Below are positions 36,767 to 44,902 of a stretch of DNA of 64,000 nucleotides, piece after piece. Within the stretch, counting starts at the first letter, position 1; each line of letters begins with the position of its first letter. Below the pieces are notes generated by a model. That model had not been told where the DNA came from and made no database searches. It saw only the letters and a program-made list of their open reading frames with translations. Position numbers and translations under genes: made by a program. The stretch is from NCBI RefSeq assembly GCF_000024405.1, contig NC_013517.1, positions 1,860,001 to 1,924,000 on the forward strand, written 5' to 3'. The stretch is from Sebaldella termitidis ATCC 33386 (GTDB lineage: Bacteria > Fusobacteriota > Fusobacteriia > Fusobacteriales > Leptotrichiaceae).

Positions 36767-36991
36767 TCATCTGGAACTCCAAATAAATAAGTCTTCTAAA
36801 GAACAGTTAAAAAAAGAAAGCAGTTTTAAGACAGTGTCTAATCTTGTATTATCAAGAGCTGTGCTATGATAAATTTTATGCAGTGATTGTCGTGAAATAT
36901 ACAGGTTTTCAGATTTTAATCTCCGCTCAAGTTCACTCAAGCTGCGTATTTTCTTCTTAGCCATTAATAGATTCAAGTTAGAATTAACCAT
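36767..36991 (-). CDS. XRE (Cro/C1-type) small DNA-binding regulator
   Basis: A 74-residue protein that is essentially one helix-turn-helix domain. NLNLLMAKKKIRSLSELERRL, then ISRQSLHKIYHS, then DTVLKLLSFFNCSLEDLF match the short Cro-like family whose members end in S-x-x-D-L-F. AGGAGGGG lies directly before its ATG on the minus strand, strongly supporting real translation. A likely promoter, TTGCAT-17-TTAAAA, is at 37052-37024. It stands alone beside a gene remnant, so it may be all that is left of a lost island. Its target is unknown. Confidence 0.85.
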   Translation of the reverse strand: MVNSNLNLLMAKKKIRSLSELERRLKSENLYISRQSLHKIYHSTALDNTRLDTVLKLLSFFNCSLEDLFIWSSR

Positions 36992-37416
36992 ATCCCCTCC
37001 TAAAAAATAAAAAATTTAATATATTTTAACATTTAAATATATATAAATGCAAGTTACGGTTATCAAAAAATTCTCTAATCAAAAGGAAAATTACAGCCTG
37101 ACTCAGAAATCTTTTCCTGTAAGATTAATATATTAAAATATTTGCAGGTGGAAGTCATCATGGAGAAAAAACACAGAACAAGAAAAACCGGCAGAGACTT
37201 CCAGTACTCCGAAAATTATCGGGAGCTTTTATTTTGGGAAAAAACTATATTTTAAAAAAATCAAAAAACAGCGAAAAATAAAAAATATTGTTTTAAATGA
37301 CGAAAAATCCCTGAATCTTAATTTTTCAAATCTCCTCAGTAAGCCGCTGTTCAGCTTCGATTAATCTGATTTATAATGCTAAAATCTGAATATAAAATAA
37401 AGCAGGAGGAACAGCC
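36992..37416. other. Intergenic region after XRE gene
   Basis: A 425-base stretch with no convincing gene. It holds the XRE promoter (37024-37052, minus strand), a weak hairpin CTCCGA / TCGGGAG at about 37207-37225 followed by a T-rich tract, and a 31-codon open frame at 37160-37255 with a poor ribosome binding site that I do not call as a gene. Confidence 0.5.
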
Positions 37417-37602
37417 ATGAAAGGATTATTTATAAAAGGAGTATATAAAAATGAGGAATTTGAATTTCACGCATATGAAGAGCTGGGAAAAGTAAGACTG
37501 GAAAATAAATATAAGCATGATACATTTTTTAATTCATTAAAGGAAATGGAAGATTTCTTCAAAAATACAGCACACAGCTTTGAAGCTGTTGAAATAAATT
37601 AG
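37417..37602 (+). CDS. Small hypothetical protein
   Basis: A 61-residue charged cytosolic protein (MKGLFIKGVYKNEEFEFHAYEEL...). A strong CAGGAGG lies seven bases before the ATG, which supports translation. It has no signal peptide and no known motif. Its strand-turn-strand then helix pattern could be a small compact fold. It is flanked by gaps on both sides. Function unknown. Confidence 0.6.
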   Translation: MKGLFIKGVYKNEEFEFHAYEELGKVRLENKYKHDTFFNSLKEMEDFFKNTAHSFEAVEIN

Positions 37603-37734
37603 GAGCTTGTGCTTTAAGATTTTAAAGTATGAAATTTTAAACAGAATCGGCTCTAATTTCAGTATGAAACTGTATTATGATATAATCATAGACATATAAT
37701 ATTTTGATATATAAAAAAGAACAGCAGGTGGATT

Positions 37735-38505
37735 ATGATTTATATTATTTTATCTATGTTAATATTGTTTTTATTGCTGGTACTTCTATTAAAAGATTCA
37801 CTGAATGTGAAAAAATATAAAAATAAAAAGCTGTATTTTATATTGCTGATTTTAGTATTCATATTTATATTTCTGTATATTTACAGTCATGGGAAAAATT
37901 ATAATAAAAGCGGCTACGAGAAAAAATCAGAAATAGTATATTTTGACGGGATAAAAATAAAAAACAGTGATATGAAAACATTTGAGAAGCTTGATAACAT
38001 AGATTATTATGCCAAAGATAAAAACACAGCATATTACAAAGGAAAAGAAATAGAAAATGCAGATACTGCATCATTTGAAATACTGGGCTATGAGTATGCC
38101 AGAGATAAAAAATCAGTGTACTACAAAGGAAAAACAGCAGAAAGCATTGATGTATATACGGTAAAATATATTGAAACAGTATATGTAAAAGACAGGAAAT
38201 TAGTATTTTATAACGGGAAAATAATTAATGAAGCAGATACAGGTACCTTTGAGGTATTAGATCCGATATATTTTTCAAAAGATAAAAATTCTGTATTTTT
38301 TATGGGGAAAAAAATAAAAAATGCAGATTCGGGCAGCTTTGAAGTATGCGGTTCTAATTTGACTTATGAAAGTAACGGAAGGCAGAAATGCAGACCCGGA
38401 ACTGCAAGAGATAAAAACTTCATTTATATAGTAAGAAAAGCTAAATATGCGCCTTTTCGCCATTTGAGCAAAAGAAAAATCAACAGCATATTTAAAGATT
38501 TTTAG
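37735..38505 (+). CDS. Membrane-anchored DKNYY-repeat protein
   Basis: A 256-residue protein. Two hydrophobic segments at about 2-20 and 31-48 form an N-terminal anchor. From residue 60 on there are about four repeats of roughly 35-40 residues with D-K-N-x-x-Y-Y-x-G-K-x-I-x-x-A-D-x-x-x-F-E-x-L, the hallmark of the DKNYY family. The repeats are YAKDKNTAYYKGKEIENAD, ARDKKSVYYKGK, VKDRKLVFYNGK and SKDKNSVFFMGKKIKNAD. The last ends in ARDKNFIYIV. The repeats probably lie outside the cytoplasm. CAGGTGG precedes the ATG. The family's role is unknown. Confidence 0.82.
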   Translation: MIYIILSMLILFLLLVLLLKDSLNVKKYKNKKLYFILLILVFIFIFLYIYSHGKNYNKSGYEKKSEIVYFDGIKIKNSDMKTFEKLDNIDYYAKDKNTAYYKGKEIENADTASFEILGYEYARDKKSVYYKGKTAESIDVYTVKYIETVYVKDRKLVFYNGKIINEADTGTFEVLDPIYFSKDKNSVFFMGKKIKNADSGSFEVCGSNLTYESNGRQKCRPGTARDKNFIYIVRKAKYAPFRHLSKRKINSIFKDF

Positions 38506-38591
38506 AATAAAGAAAAATAAGAAGCAGAGTAATTTTTGAGATATAAAGAATTTTTATGAGAAGCTATGAGAAAGCAGAGTTTTATTTGAAG

Positions 38592-38624
38592 CCGGCGGAA
38601 ATGAAGCAATCCTCCGGTTTTTTA
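38592..38624 (+). terminator. Possible terminator after DKNYY gene
   Basis: Stem CCGGCGGA / TCCTCCGG (one mismatch) with a 10-base loop and a run of six T. It lies about 85 bases after the stop codon. Confidence 0.65.
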
Positions 38625-38684
38625 TTCCGGCAGAAAAGCAACCATACAGTTGACAGATTACTATTAGTAAAGGAGATGGTAATT

Positions 38685-39284
38685 ATGAAAATATTGTTGG
38701 ATATAGGGCACGGAGGAAGCAAAAAATCAACAGGGGGAAAAGTAATAAGAGATTTCGGAGCTGTCAGCCAAAGCTATAAAACAGATGAGTTTCACTGGAA
38801 TGAAAATTTTGTGAAAAACTATCTGATACCGGAATTTCAGAGGAATAATCTGGAATATGAAATTGTTCTGAGAAAAACCGGAACTGAAGAATTAGTCAGT
38901 GATTTGAACAAAGCATCAAAAACAGGGGATATAATTTTATCCTTTCACCTGAACAGCGACATAAAAGCTTCCGGAACTGAAGTACTTTACTGGGAAACAA
39001 GTGTAAACGGAAAAAAGCTTGCGGGATTGCTGCAGAAGAAGCTTACAGAAGTGCTGAAACTGCCTGACAGGGGAATAAAAGGAAGAAGAAAGCCGCTTAA
39101 CAGCAAGGATGCTTTGAATCAGAGAGGATGGACAATGTTTAAGAATACAAAAATCCCTTTTGTAATGATGGAAAGCTTTTTTATCACTAATAATAAAGAT
39201 ATGGAAACAGGAAACAAAAATATTGCAGCAATGGCAAAAGCAGTAACAGAAGCAGTTTTGGAATTCCGGGAGGGGAGAAAATGA
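38685..39284 (+). CDS. N-acetylmuramoyl-L-alanine amidase (Amidase_3 type)
   Basis: A 199-residue zinc amidase that cuts the bond between muramic acid and the stem peptide of peptidoglycan. ATG 38685 is chosen because AAGGAG lies nine bases upstream. The frame opening at 38556 runs through the preceding terminator. The zinc ligands by family are His9 (DIGHGG), Glu40 (FHWNE) and His88 (SFHLNS). The catalytic Glu is in MMESFFITNN. There is no signal peptide and no cell-wall-binding domain, as in small phage endolysins. It overlaps the following membrane protein gene by four bases. Confidence 0.88.
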   Translation: MKILLDIGHGGSKKSTGGKVIRDFGAVSQSYKTDEFHWNENFVKNYLIPEFQRNNLEYEIVLRKTGTEELVSDLNKASKTGDIILSFHLNSDIKASGTEVLYWETSVNGKKLAGLLQKKLTEVLKLPDRGIKGRRKPLNSKDALNQRGWTMFKNTKIPFVMMESFFITNNKDMETGNKNIAAMAKAVTEAVLEFREGRK

Positions 39285-39781
39285 ATATATTACTAATGAT
39301 TATAATTATATTAGCAGCCGGGGGGACAGCATATATTCTTTATAAAAAAAATAAACTTGATAAAACAGTCGAATATCTAGTGAAGCTTCTGGAAATATAC
39401 GGAAAGCATGTATTAAATAAAGTAAAGTTAGTTTTGCTGATAAATACTTTGAGAACATGGGTTCTTGCCAATACTGAAAATAAAGTTTTAAAGTTTTTTA
39501 TAGAACTGTTCTGGCCGGAAGAAGACCTGCTCTGGATAGCATTAGATGTGGAAAATACAAACAGTAAAAATCAGGCAGTAAACAGTATACCTGATGCTGT
39601 AATATCCAAAACTGTAGATAATATATTAAATAATACAAAATACACAAACAATGATTTTAGCACAACCACAAATTTAAAGATAACAGAGAAGGACAGAGGA
39701 TACCTTGAGGCATATCTGGAAGGGCAGATAAATAAGCTTGAGGAAGCCAGAATCGGAATAAAAGGCGGTATAAAGTTTTAA
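39281..39781 (+). CDS. Membrane-anchored protein coupled to amidase
   Basis: A 166-residue protein starting in the ATGA overlap with the amidase. Residues 2-20 are a single strong membrane segment followed by KKNKLDK. Residues about 45-90 are moderately hydrophobic (KVKLVLLINTLRTW, VLKFFIELFWPEEDLLW). The C-terminal part is polar. Coupling to an amidase suggests a holin-like or spanin-like partner of a lysis cassette, but one clear membrane segment is not decisive. I did not recognise a family. Confidence 0.6.
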   Translation: MNILLMIIIILAAGGTAYILYKKNKLDKTVEYLVKLLEIYGKHVLNKVKLVLLINTLRTWVLANTENKVLKFFIELFWPEEDLLWIALDVENTNSKNQAVNSIPDAVISKTVDNILNNTKYTNNDFSTTTNLKITEKDRGYLEAYLEGQINKLEEARIGIKGGIKF

Positions 39782-39843
39782 AAACGGAATTTTGGCAGAA
39801 TTACAATAAAATCAGCAGTAAATATAAATTAGACACTGCATAG

Positions 39844-39872
39844 AAAAAGAACCTGAACAGAGGTTCTTTTTC
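39844..39872 (+). terminator. Rho-independent terminator after amidase cassette
   Basis: An 11-base stem, AAAAAGAACCT / AGGTTCTTTTT, with a 6-base loop ending in the T run, 62 bases after the stop codon. Confidence 0.9.
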
Positions 39873-39947
39873 TGATTAAAATATAGTATAATAGAAAATG
39901 AAACTGTGACAAAAATTAATAGATTACAATATTTGAGGGAGAAAAAA

Positions 39948-40235
39948 ATGGTAAGGAAAATACAGATAGGAAGCTATATTCTGGAGCTTCTGAATATTAT
40001 TCAGCTTATACTCTGGGTAAGCGGGGCATATGGCAGAGGCGGACCGATTAATATATCTAATAAAGTATTTTTTTCATTAAATACATTTTTTCCGTTTTTC
40101 ATTTTATTACTTTCTCTGGTTATGGCTGTATTGAGTAAAAAGAAAATACTGTCTGTCATAATAATGCTTATGTGCGGCATACAGGCAGCATTGTTTACTT
40201 TGATTATCATAGTGGGAATACTGCTGTTCGGATAG
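39948..40235 (+). CDS. Three-segment small membrane protein
   Basis: A 95-residue protein. ATG 39948 has GAGGGAG six bases upstream. The longer GTG-started frame from 39906 lacks a site. Three hydrophobic segments are visible, about residues 9-25, 41-62 and 67-94. There are few charged residues except a KKK between the last two. TATAAT at 39887-39892 may be its -10. No family was recognised. Confidence 0.65.
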   Translation: MVRKIQIGSYILELLNIIQLILWVSGAYGRGGPINISNKVFFSLNTFFPFFILLLSLVMAVLSKKKILSVIIMLMCGIQAALFTLIIIVGILLFG

Positions 40236-40289
40236 CTTTTATAAGAACAGCTCCGGACGAAAAAATCATGAAAAACAGGAAGGTGAAAA

Positions 40290-40838
40290 ATGAGAAAATA
40301 TTTTCTTTTGACTGAACGTCTGGGATTTTCTCACTGGAAAAAGGATGATGCAGAGCTGGCTTATTCCTTATGGGGAAACAAAAATGTTACAAAATATCTG
40401 TCTGCATCCGGGACTTTTACCGCAGGGGAGGTTACAGAAAGACTAAAACTGGAGATAGATAATGAAAAAATATACGGTATACAGTACTGGCCTGTTTTTG
40501 AACTGGAGACCGGCGGGTTTGCAGGCTGCTGCGGGCTGCGTCCGTATAAAAGCAGCGAAAAGATTTATGAAATAGGGTTTCACTTAATACCCGAATACTG
40601 GGGAAAAGGATATGGGAAAGAAGCAGCAGAAGCTATGATTAAGTATGCTTTTGAAGAGCTGGGAGCCGAAAAGCTTTTTGCCGGTCATAATCCTGATAAT
40701 ACAGCCTCGGCAAGGCTTTTGACAAAACTGGGCTTCATTTATACCGATGATGAATATTACAAACCCACGGGACTGTATCACCCTTCATATATTTATGAAA
40801 AAATTAATTATAACAAGGTAAAAGGAGAAGCAGAATGA
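40290..40838 (+). CDS. RimJ/RimL-type GNAT N-acetyltransferase
   Basis: A 182-residue enzyme of the ribosomal-protein-acetyltransferase-like group. It begins FLLTERLGFSHWKKDDAELAYSLW. The core is YEIGFHLIPEYWGKGYGKEAAEAMIKYAFEELG, with the acetyl-CoA loop G-K-G-Y-G-K. FAGHNPDNTASARLLTKLGF is the conserved C-terminal block. AGGAAGGTG is upstream. The stop overlaps the next gene's ATG by four bases. Substrates in this group range from proteins to small molecules. Confidence 0.9.
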   Translation: MRKYFLLTERLGFSHWKKDDAELAYSLWGNKNVTKYLSASGTFTAGEVTERLKLEIDNEKIYGIQYWPVFELETGGFAGCCGLRPYKSSEKIYEIGFHLIPEYWGKGYGKEAAEAMIKYAFEELGAEKLFAGHNPDNTASARLLTKLGFIYTDDEYYKPTGLYHPSYIYEKINYNKVKGEAE

Positions 40839-41347
40839 TAAAACTGAAATCAGGCGATATATTAAAGCCGTCAAAAATAGGGATTATGCTGCCCGCGGGT
40901 GTATTGTCCGCAGCAGGCTTCGGAATGTGGTTTATGGTAATTATGATACCTGTAATAGGACTTATAAATAAGCCTGATATTGTAATAAGGGATTTGAAAA
41001 ATACGTCCTTTGACCTGTATCTGACAATAGGTGGAATAATGCTTTTGATAATACTGCTTCAGATTTTATTCAGAAAAATTATAAAAAAGAAAAGAATAAT
41101 TATTGATGATAATTATGTTTATATAAACAATATATTCACTTCCAAAGAAGTAGAAATAATAAATGTGAAAACAATAAAAAAGATAACTGATAAAGCTTCA
41201 CTCAGTACACATATAAGACTGGTTTATGAAAACGGAGCAAGGTCATCGATAAGCGGCTGGCTTATGAAGTGGAGTGAAATGGACGGACTGGCTGATTATA
41301 TATACAGCAGAAATTCAAATCAGAATATAAAATATCAAAATATATAA
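40835..41347 (+). CDS. Membrane protein with PH-like C-terminal domain
   Basis: A 170-residue protein translated from the ATGA overlap with the acetyltransferase gene. Two hydrophobic segments, about 14-42 and 61-79, are followed by KKKRIIIDDNYVYINNIFTSKEVEI, a pattern of strands typical of bacterial PH-like membrane proteins, ending in a helix. Function unknown. The coupling suggests a shared transcript with the GNAT gene but not necessarily a shared task. Confidence 0.65.
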   Translation: MIKLKSGDILKPSKIGIMLPAGVLSAAGFGMWFMVIMIPVIGLINKPDIVIRDLKNTSFDLYLTIGGIMLLIILLQILFRKIIKKKRIIIDDNYVYINNIFTSKEVEIINVKTIKKITDKASLSTHIRLVYENGARSSISGWLMKWSEMDGLADYIYSRNSNQNIKYQNI

Positions 41348-41535
41348 AATTTTTATTTTTAAAATTAATTATTAAGTAAAAACTGTCAGAGGTCAAAAAT
41401 ATGAAAACTATAAGCTGTCAGAGCTGCAGAACATTTCCAGAAAATATATGAAATTTGAATATGCAAATAACTTTCATTTTTAAAATTAATGTGGTAAAAT
41501 GTATATAATAAAAGAGTTAGACAAGGTGAGGACAA

Positions 41536-42192
41536 ATGAAGGTAAATAAAGAACTGAACAGTGAAATAAAAAGGATACACAAGGAAATAGGAAGCGACAT
41601 AGACAAAAGACTGGATGAGTTTAAGGAGGTTTGGGAAAAGGGAAGTGAAGAGGACATTTTTGCAGAGGTAGCATTCTGTGTTCTGACTCCGCAGTCTAAA
41701 GCCAGAAATGCCTGGAAAGCAATAGGCATACTCAGGGAAAACGGACTGCTGTTTAACGGTGAGGCAGAAGAAATAGCAGAATATCTTAACATTGTAAGAT
41801 TCAAGAATAATAAGGCAAAGTATTTAGTAGAGCTGAGAAATCTTATGACAAGAGACGGAAAGCTTTTGCCGAAGACGATTCTCAGTGAAAAGGGTGATGT
41901 TTTCCAGACAAGAAAATGGATTTTTGATAATATCAAAGGAATGGGAATGAAAGAAGCAAACCATCTTTTGAGAAATCTGGGATTCGGGCGTGACATAGCT
42001 ATTCTGGACAGACATATACTCCGTAATATAGCTGCTCTCGGGGTAATAGAAGAAATACCCAAATCTATTACAGAAAAAAATTACTATGAAATCGAGAGTA
42101 AAATGAGAGAATATTCCAAAATATCAAAAATAACAATGGATAAATTAGACCTGATTCTCTGGTATAAAGAGGCAGGAGAGATATTTAAGTAA
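41536..42192 (+). CDS. ogg: Ogg2-type 8-oxoguanine DNA glycosylase / AP lyase
   Basis: A 218-residue base-excision repair enzyme of the helix-hairpin-helix family. The hairpin KGMGMKEANHLLRNLGF contains the probable Schiff-base lysine Lys139. AILDRHILRN contains the catalytic Asp158. The 19-residue spacing and the lack of a C-terminal four-cysteine iron-sulfur loop point to the archaeal-type Ogg2 group, which also occurs in some anaerobic bacteria, rather than endonuclease III. GGTGAGG precedes the ATG. It is followed by its own stop and a new promoter for thioredoxin. Confidence 0.85.
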   Translation: MKVNKELNSEIKRIHKEIGSDIDKRLDEFKEVWEKGSEEDIFAEVAFCVLTPQSKARNAWKAIGILRENGLLFNGEAEEIAEYLNIVRFKNNKAKYLVELRNLMTRDGKLLPKTILSEKGDVFQTRKWIFDNIKGMGMKEANHLLRNLGFGRDIAILDRHILRNIAALGVIEEIPKSITEKNYYEIESKMREYSKISKITMDKLDLILWYKEAGEIFK

Positions 42193-42202
42193 TTCCGGAA
42201 TA

Positions 42203-42231
42203 TTGACAAATAAAGGGTAGTATAGTAAACT
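42203..42231 (+). promoter_or_regulatory. Promoter of thioredoxin gene
   Basis: TTGACA (42203-42208), 17-base spacer, TAAACT (42226-42231). It gives a leader of about 40 bases. Confidence 0.65.
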
Positions 42232-42276
42232 TAATATAAGATAAAAGTTATAAAACATATCTAGGAGGAATATAAA

Positions 42277-42594
42277 ATGAGCAAAGTTTTTCATTATAAC
42301 GGTGAGGATTTTAAAGGAGAAGTAGTAAGTACAAAAGGAATAACTCTTGTAGATTTTTTTGCTACATGGTGCGGGCCTTGTCAGATGCTTGGGCCAGTAT
42401 TGGATGATTTATCAGAAGAGGTTGATTATAAAGTAGTAAAAGTAGATGTGGATCAGTCGAGAGACCTTGCAGCAGAATATGGTGTAAGAAGCGTGCCGAC
42501 TATGTTCATTTTTAAAGACGGAGAAGTTGCAGAGCAAATGATCGGTTTTTTAACAAAGGATGAAATAAAAGATAAGATAAACAGTCATTTATAG
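42277..42594 (+). CDS. trxA: Thioredoxin
   Basis: A 105-residue thioredoxin with the active site WCGPC (Cys32 and Cys35) in FFATWCGPCQMLGPVLDDL. The conserved cis-proline follows in GVRSVPTMFIFKDGE. All fold-defining residues look normal. CTAGGAGGA precedes the ATG. It has its own promoter and terminator. It serves as a general disulfide reductant. No thioredoxin reductase gene lies next to it. Confidence 0.95.
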   Translation: MSKVFHYNGEDFKGEVVSTKGITLVDFFATWCGPCQMLGPVLDDLSEEVDYKVVKVDVDQSRDLAAEYGVRSVPTMFIFKDGEVAEQMIGFLTKDEIKDKINSHL

Positions 42595-42633
42595 GAATAT
42601 TTTCCTGTAAAAGCAAGTATTGAAAAAATAAAA

Positions 42634-42672
42634 CTGAGGTAACCCTGTATTTGATTCGGAGCCTCATTTTTA
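42634..42672 (+). terminator. Probable terminator of thioredoxin gene
   Basis: TGAGG at 42635-42639 pairs with CCTCA at 42662-42666 across a long loop, with TTTTTAT behind. The stem is short, so the call is moderate. Confidence 0.6.
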
Positions 42673-42745
42673 TATAAGAGTTATTAAATGCTTTATGTAA
42701 TAAATTTAATAAAATCAAAATCTCATAAACTTTAGGAGGAAAGTA

Positions 42746-43786
42746 ATGAAAAAAATCTTATTAGTTTTAACACTGTCGTTATTATTTCTGGTATCTTGCG
42801 GAAAGAAGACAGAAGAGGCGCCGGCAGACGGTACCGCAGAAACTAAAACAGAAACAGCTGCACCGGCAAGCGATATGAAGGTAGCAATTGTATATTCTAC
42901 AGGAGGACTCGGGGACGATTCATTTAATGATGCGGCTAAAAGAGGACTGGAAGAAGCTAAGGCAAAGCTTGGTATAACATATGACGAATATGAGCCGAAA
43001 GATCCTAGTGCCGAAGCTGAAAACCAGCTAAGAACTTATGCTGAAAGCGGTCAGTACAGCCTGATCATAGCAACAGGTTTCAGTATGAAAGACGCATTAT
43101 TAATTGTAGCTAAAGAATTCCCTGATCAAAAATTTGCAATAATTGACGAGAGAATAGAAGGACAGCCAAATGTAGCATCACTTAGTTTCAAAGAACACGA
43201 AGGATCATTCCTTGCGGGTGCTTTGGCAGCTATGATGTCTAAATCAGATGTAATCGGTTATGTAGGTGGAGCAGAATCACCTCTTATCCAGAAATTCGAA
43301 GTTGGTTATGTACAAGGTGCTAAGTATGTAAAGCCTGATATAAAAGTAATTGTAGTTTATGTAGGCGGAACAAATGCATTTAATGACCCTACTTCTGCTA
43401 AAGCAAGAACAGAAGCTATAATTTCTCAGGGAGCAGATGTAATTTATCATGCTGCGGGAGCAAGCGGAAAAGGAGTATTCCAGGCTGCTAAAGAAAAAGG
43501 AGTTTATGCTATAGGTGTTGACTCTAATCAGGACGGACTTGCAGAAGGTATAATTCTTACTTCTATGTTAAAAAGAGTGGATACAGCAGTTTTTAACATA
43601 ATAAATGAAACTAAAGATGATAAATTTGAAGGAAAAATCTATGAATACGGTATGAAAGAAGGCGGTGTCGGATTAACAGATTTCAAATTTACGAGAGAAA
43701 AAATTGGTGAAGAAAACATCAAGAAACTGGAAGAGATTCAAAAGAAAATAGCTGATGGCGAAATAGAGATAAAATCAACAAGATAA
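42746..43786 (+). CDS. BMP/PnrA-family nucleoside-binding lipoprotein, copy 1
   Basis: A 346-residue substrate-binding lipoprotein. The signal ends in the lipobox FLVSC with Cys18 as the lipidated residue. A Thr/Ala/Glu-rich linker precedes the binding domain from about residue 48. VAIVYSTGGLGDDSFNDAAKRGLE is the family opening. FKEHEGSFLAGALAAMM, VGGTNAFNDPTSAK, YHAAGASGKGVFQAA and GVDSNQD are family blocks that line the purine-nucleoside pocket in PnrA. It has its own terminator. Two closely similar paralogues occur in the window. Confidence 0.92.
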   Translation: MKKILLVLTLSLLFLVSCGKKTEEAPADGTAETKTETAAPASDMKVAIVYSTGGLGDDSFNDAAKRGLEEAKAKLGITYDEYEPKDPSAEAENQLRTYAESGQYSLIIATGFSMKDALLIVAKEFPDQKFAIIDERIEGQPNVASLSFKEHEGSFLAGALAAMMSKSDVIGYVGGAESPLIQKFEVGYVQGAKYVKPDIKVIVVYVGGTNAFNDPTSAKARTEAIISQGADVIYHAAGASGKGVFQAAKEKGVYAIGVDSNQDGLAEGIILTSMLKRVDTAVFNIINETKDDKFEGKIYEYGMKEGGVGLTDFKFTREKIGEENIKKLEEIQKKIADGEIEIKSTR

Positions 43787-43792
43787 TAATAG

Positions 43793-43827
43793 AAAAGTAC
43801 TCTGTTTTTACAGGGTACTTTTTTTAT
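43793..43827 (+). terminator. Rho-independent terminator of bmp copy 1
   Basis: Stem AAAAGTACTCTG / CAGGGTACTTTT (one G-U pair) with a 6-base loop and a T run, beginning seven bases after the stop codon. Confidence 0.9.
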
Positions 43828-43852
43828 AAAAATGAAAAACGGAGGAACATAT

Positions 43853-44656
43853 ATGAAGCTCGCAGTAGGAATGTTAATGCTTTTACTTTCGTTTATGCTG
43901 ATGCCTTTTAATATTCAGGTAGAAAGAATACCAAGTACTGTTATGAATAAGTCTTTTAATGCAACGGTAATTACACCGAAAACTTATGGGAAAACAAGTA
44001 AGAAGTATTCCGTTGTTTACGTTCTTCACGGCTGGCTGAATGATTATGACAGTATGAGTTATCATACTGAAATTGGCAGGCTTAGTGATGAATACGATTT
44101 TATCATAGTAATGCCCGACGGAAATCTGAATAAATGGTACTTTGACAGCAGAATAAATTCGGAATTCAGATTTGGGACATATGTAGGCAGGGAAGTTCCT
44201 GAATATATAGATAAGAAATACAGAACAATAAAAAAACGGAGTGCAAGGGCAGTAACAGGATATAGTATGGGCGGCTTCGGAGCCTTTAATGCTGTGTTTA
44301 ATTACCCGGAGACTTTCGGAAATGTGGGCAGCATGAGTGGAGCAGTGGAAATATCCGGTTTTGAGAATAAATGGAATCTGAGAAAAGTTTTTGGAAATTA
44401 TGAAGAAAATAAAGATTTATGGGAAAGTGCAGCAGTGAAAAATAATCTTAATAAGTTTGGAAATAAAAAATTTAATATAGTAATAAGCTGCGGTGATGAG
44501 GATTTTTTCATTGATATAAACAGGGAGCTTCATGAAAAAATGCTTGAAGCAGGAATAAAACACACGTATATTGAAAGACCGGGAAGGCATGACTGGGATT
44601 ATTGGAGAGAAGAAATAAAATTTCAGCTTTTATTCTTCTCAAATTATTTAAAATAA
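43853..44656 (+). CDS. Secreted or anchored alpha/beta-hydrolase esterase (EstA/tributyrin esterase type)
   Basis: A 267-residue esterase. ATG 43853 is preferred, since GGAGG (43841-43845) lies seven bases upstream. The earlier ATG 43832 would span that site. The N-terminal residues 1-18 are hydrophobic, an export signal or anchor. The oxyanion region is VLHGWLNDYDS. The nucleophile is Ser138 in GYSMGGFGAF. Asp in SCGDEDFFID and His in PGRHDWDYW complete the triad. The family (esterase D / antigen 85-like) hydrolyses short-chain esters. It lies between two bmp genes but after a terminator. Confidence 0.85.
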   Translation: MKLAVGMLMLLLSFMLMPFNIQVERIPSTVMNKSFNATVITPKTYGKTSKKYSVVYVLHGWLNDYDSMSYHTEIGRLSDEYDFIIVMPDGNLNKWYFDSRINSEFRFGTYVGREVPEYIDKKYRTIKKRSARAVTGYSMGGFGAFNAVFNYPETFGNVGSMSGAVEISGFENKWNLRKVFGNYEENKDLWESAAVKNNLNKFGNKKFNIVISCGDEDFFIDINRELHEKMLEAGIKHTYIERPGRHDWDYWREEIKFQLLFFSNYLK

Positions 44657-44841
44657 GAATATTTTTATAATTTTTATTTTATAAACTTATGTTTAAAAAC
44701 GTTGTTATATACAATTGTAAAAACTGATATTTATAAAATAATCCTTTTAAATAATGGGTGATAGCTTTTCTAAACTAAAATAAAAAAATGCTGCGTTAAA
44801 ATAATTAATTTTAAAATAATGCAGATGTCCTTGAAAATTAA

Positions 44842-44870
44842 TTGGAAAAAGTGGGAAAGAGGGTTATAAT
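44842..44870 (+). promoter_or_regulatory. Promoter of bmp copy 2
   Basis: TTGGAA (44842-44847), 17-base spacer, TATAAT (44865-44870). A half-site ATGTCCTT, the same as one arm of the Crp palindrome found at 60.7 and 61.5 kb, lies just upstream at 44825-44832. One half-site can be chance. Confidence 0.65.
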
Positions 44871-44902
44871 TTAGTTGTAGAAAAGATATTTTAGGAGGAT
44901 TA

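Noticed and set aside
36636-36869. 77-codon plus-strand frame overlapping the OppA remnant and the XRE gene
   Set aside because: It runs opposite to a gene with a strong ribosome binding site and a recognised fold, and has none itself.
37160-37255. 31-codon open frame in the gap after the XRE gene
   Set aside because: Weak ribosome binding site, no recognisable motif and a length expected by chance.
41536-42192. Endonuclease III (Nth) as identity of the DNA glycosylase
   Set aside because: There is no C-terminal iron-sulfur cysteine loop, and the Lys-Asp spacing and the ILDRH motif fit Ogg2 better.
44791-44824. Inverted repeat CTGC...GCAG before bmp copy 2 as a terminator
   Set aside because: A T run occurs only on the minus strand, where no gene needs it, and the stem is almost entirely A-T.
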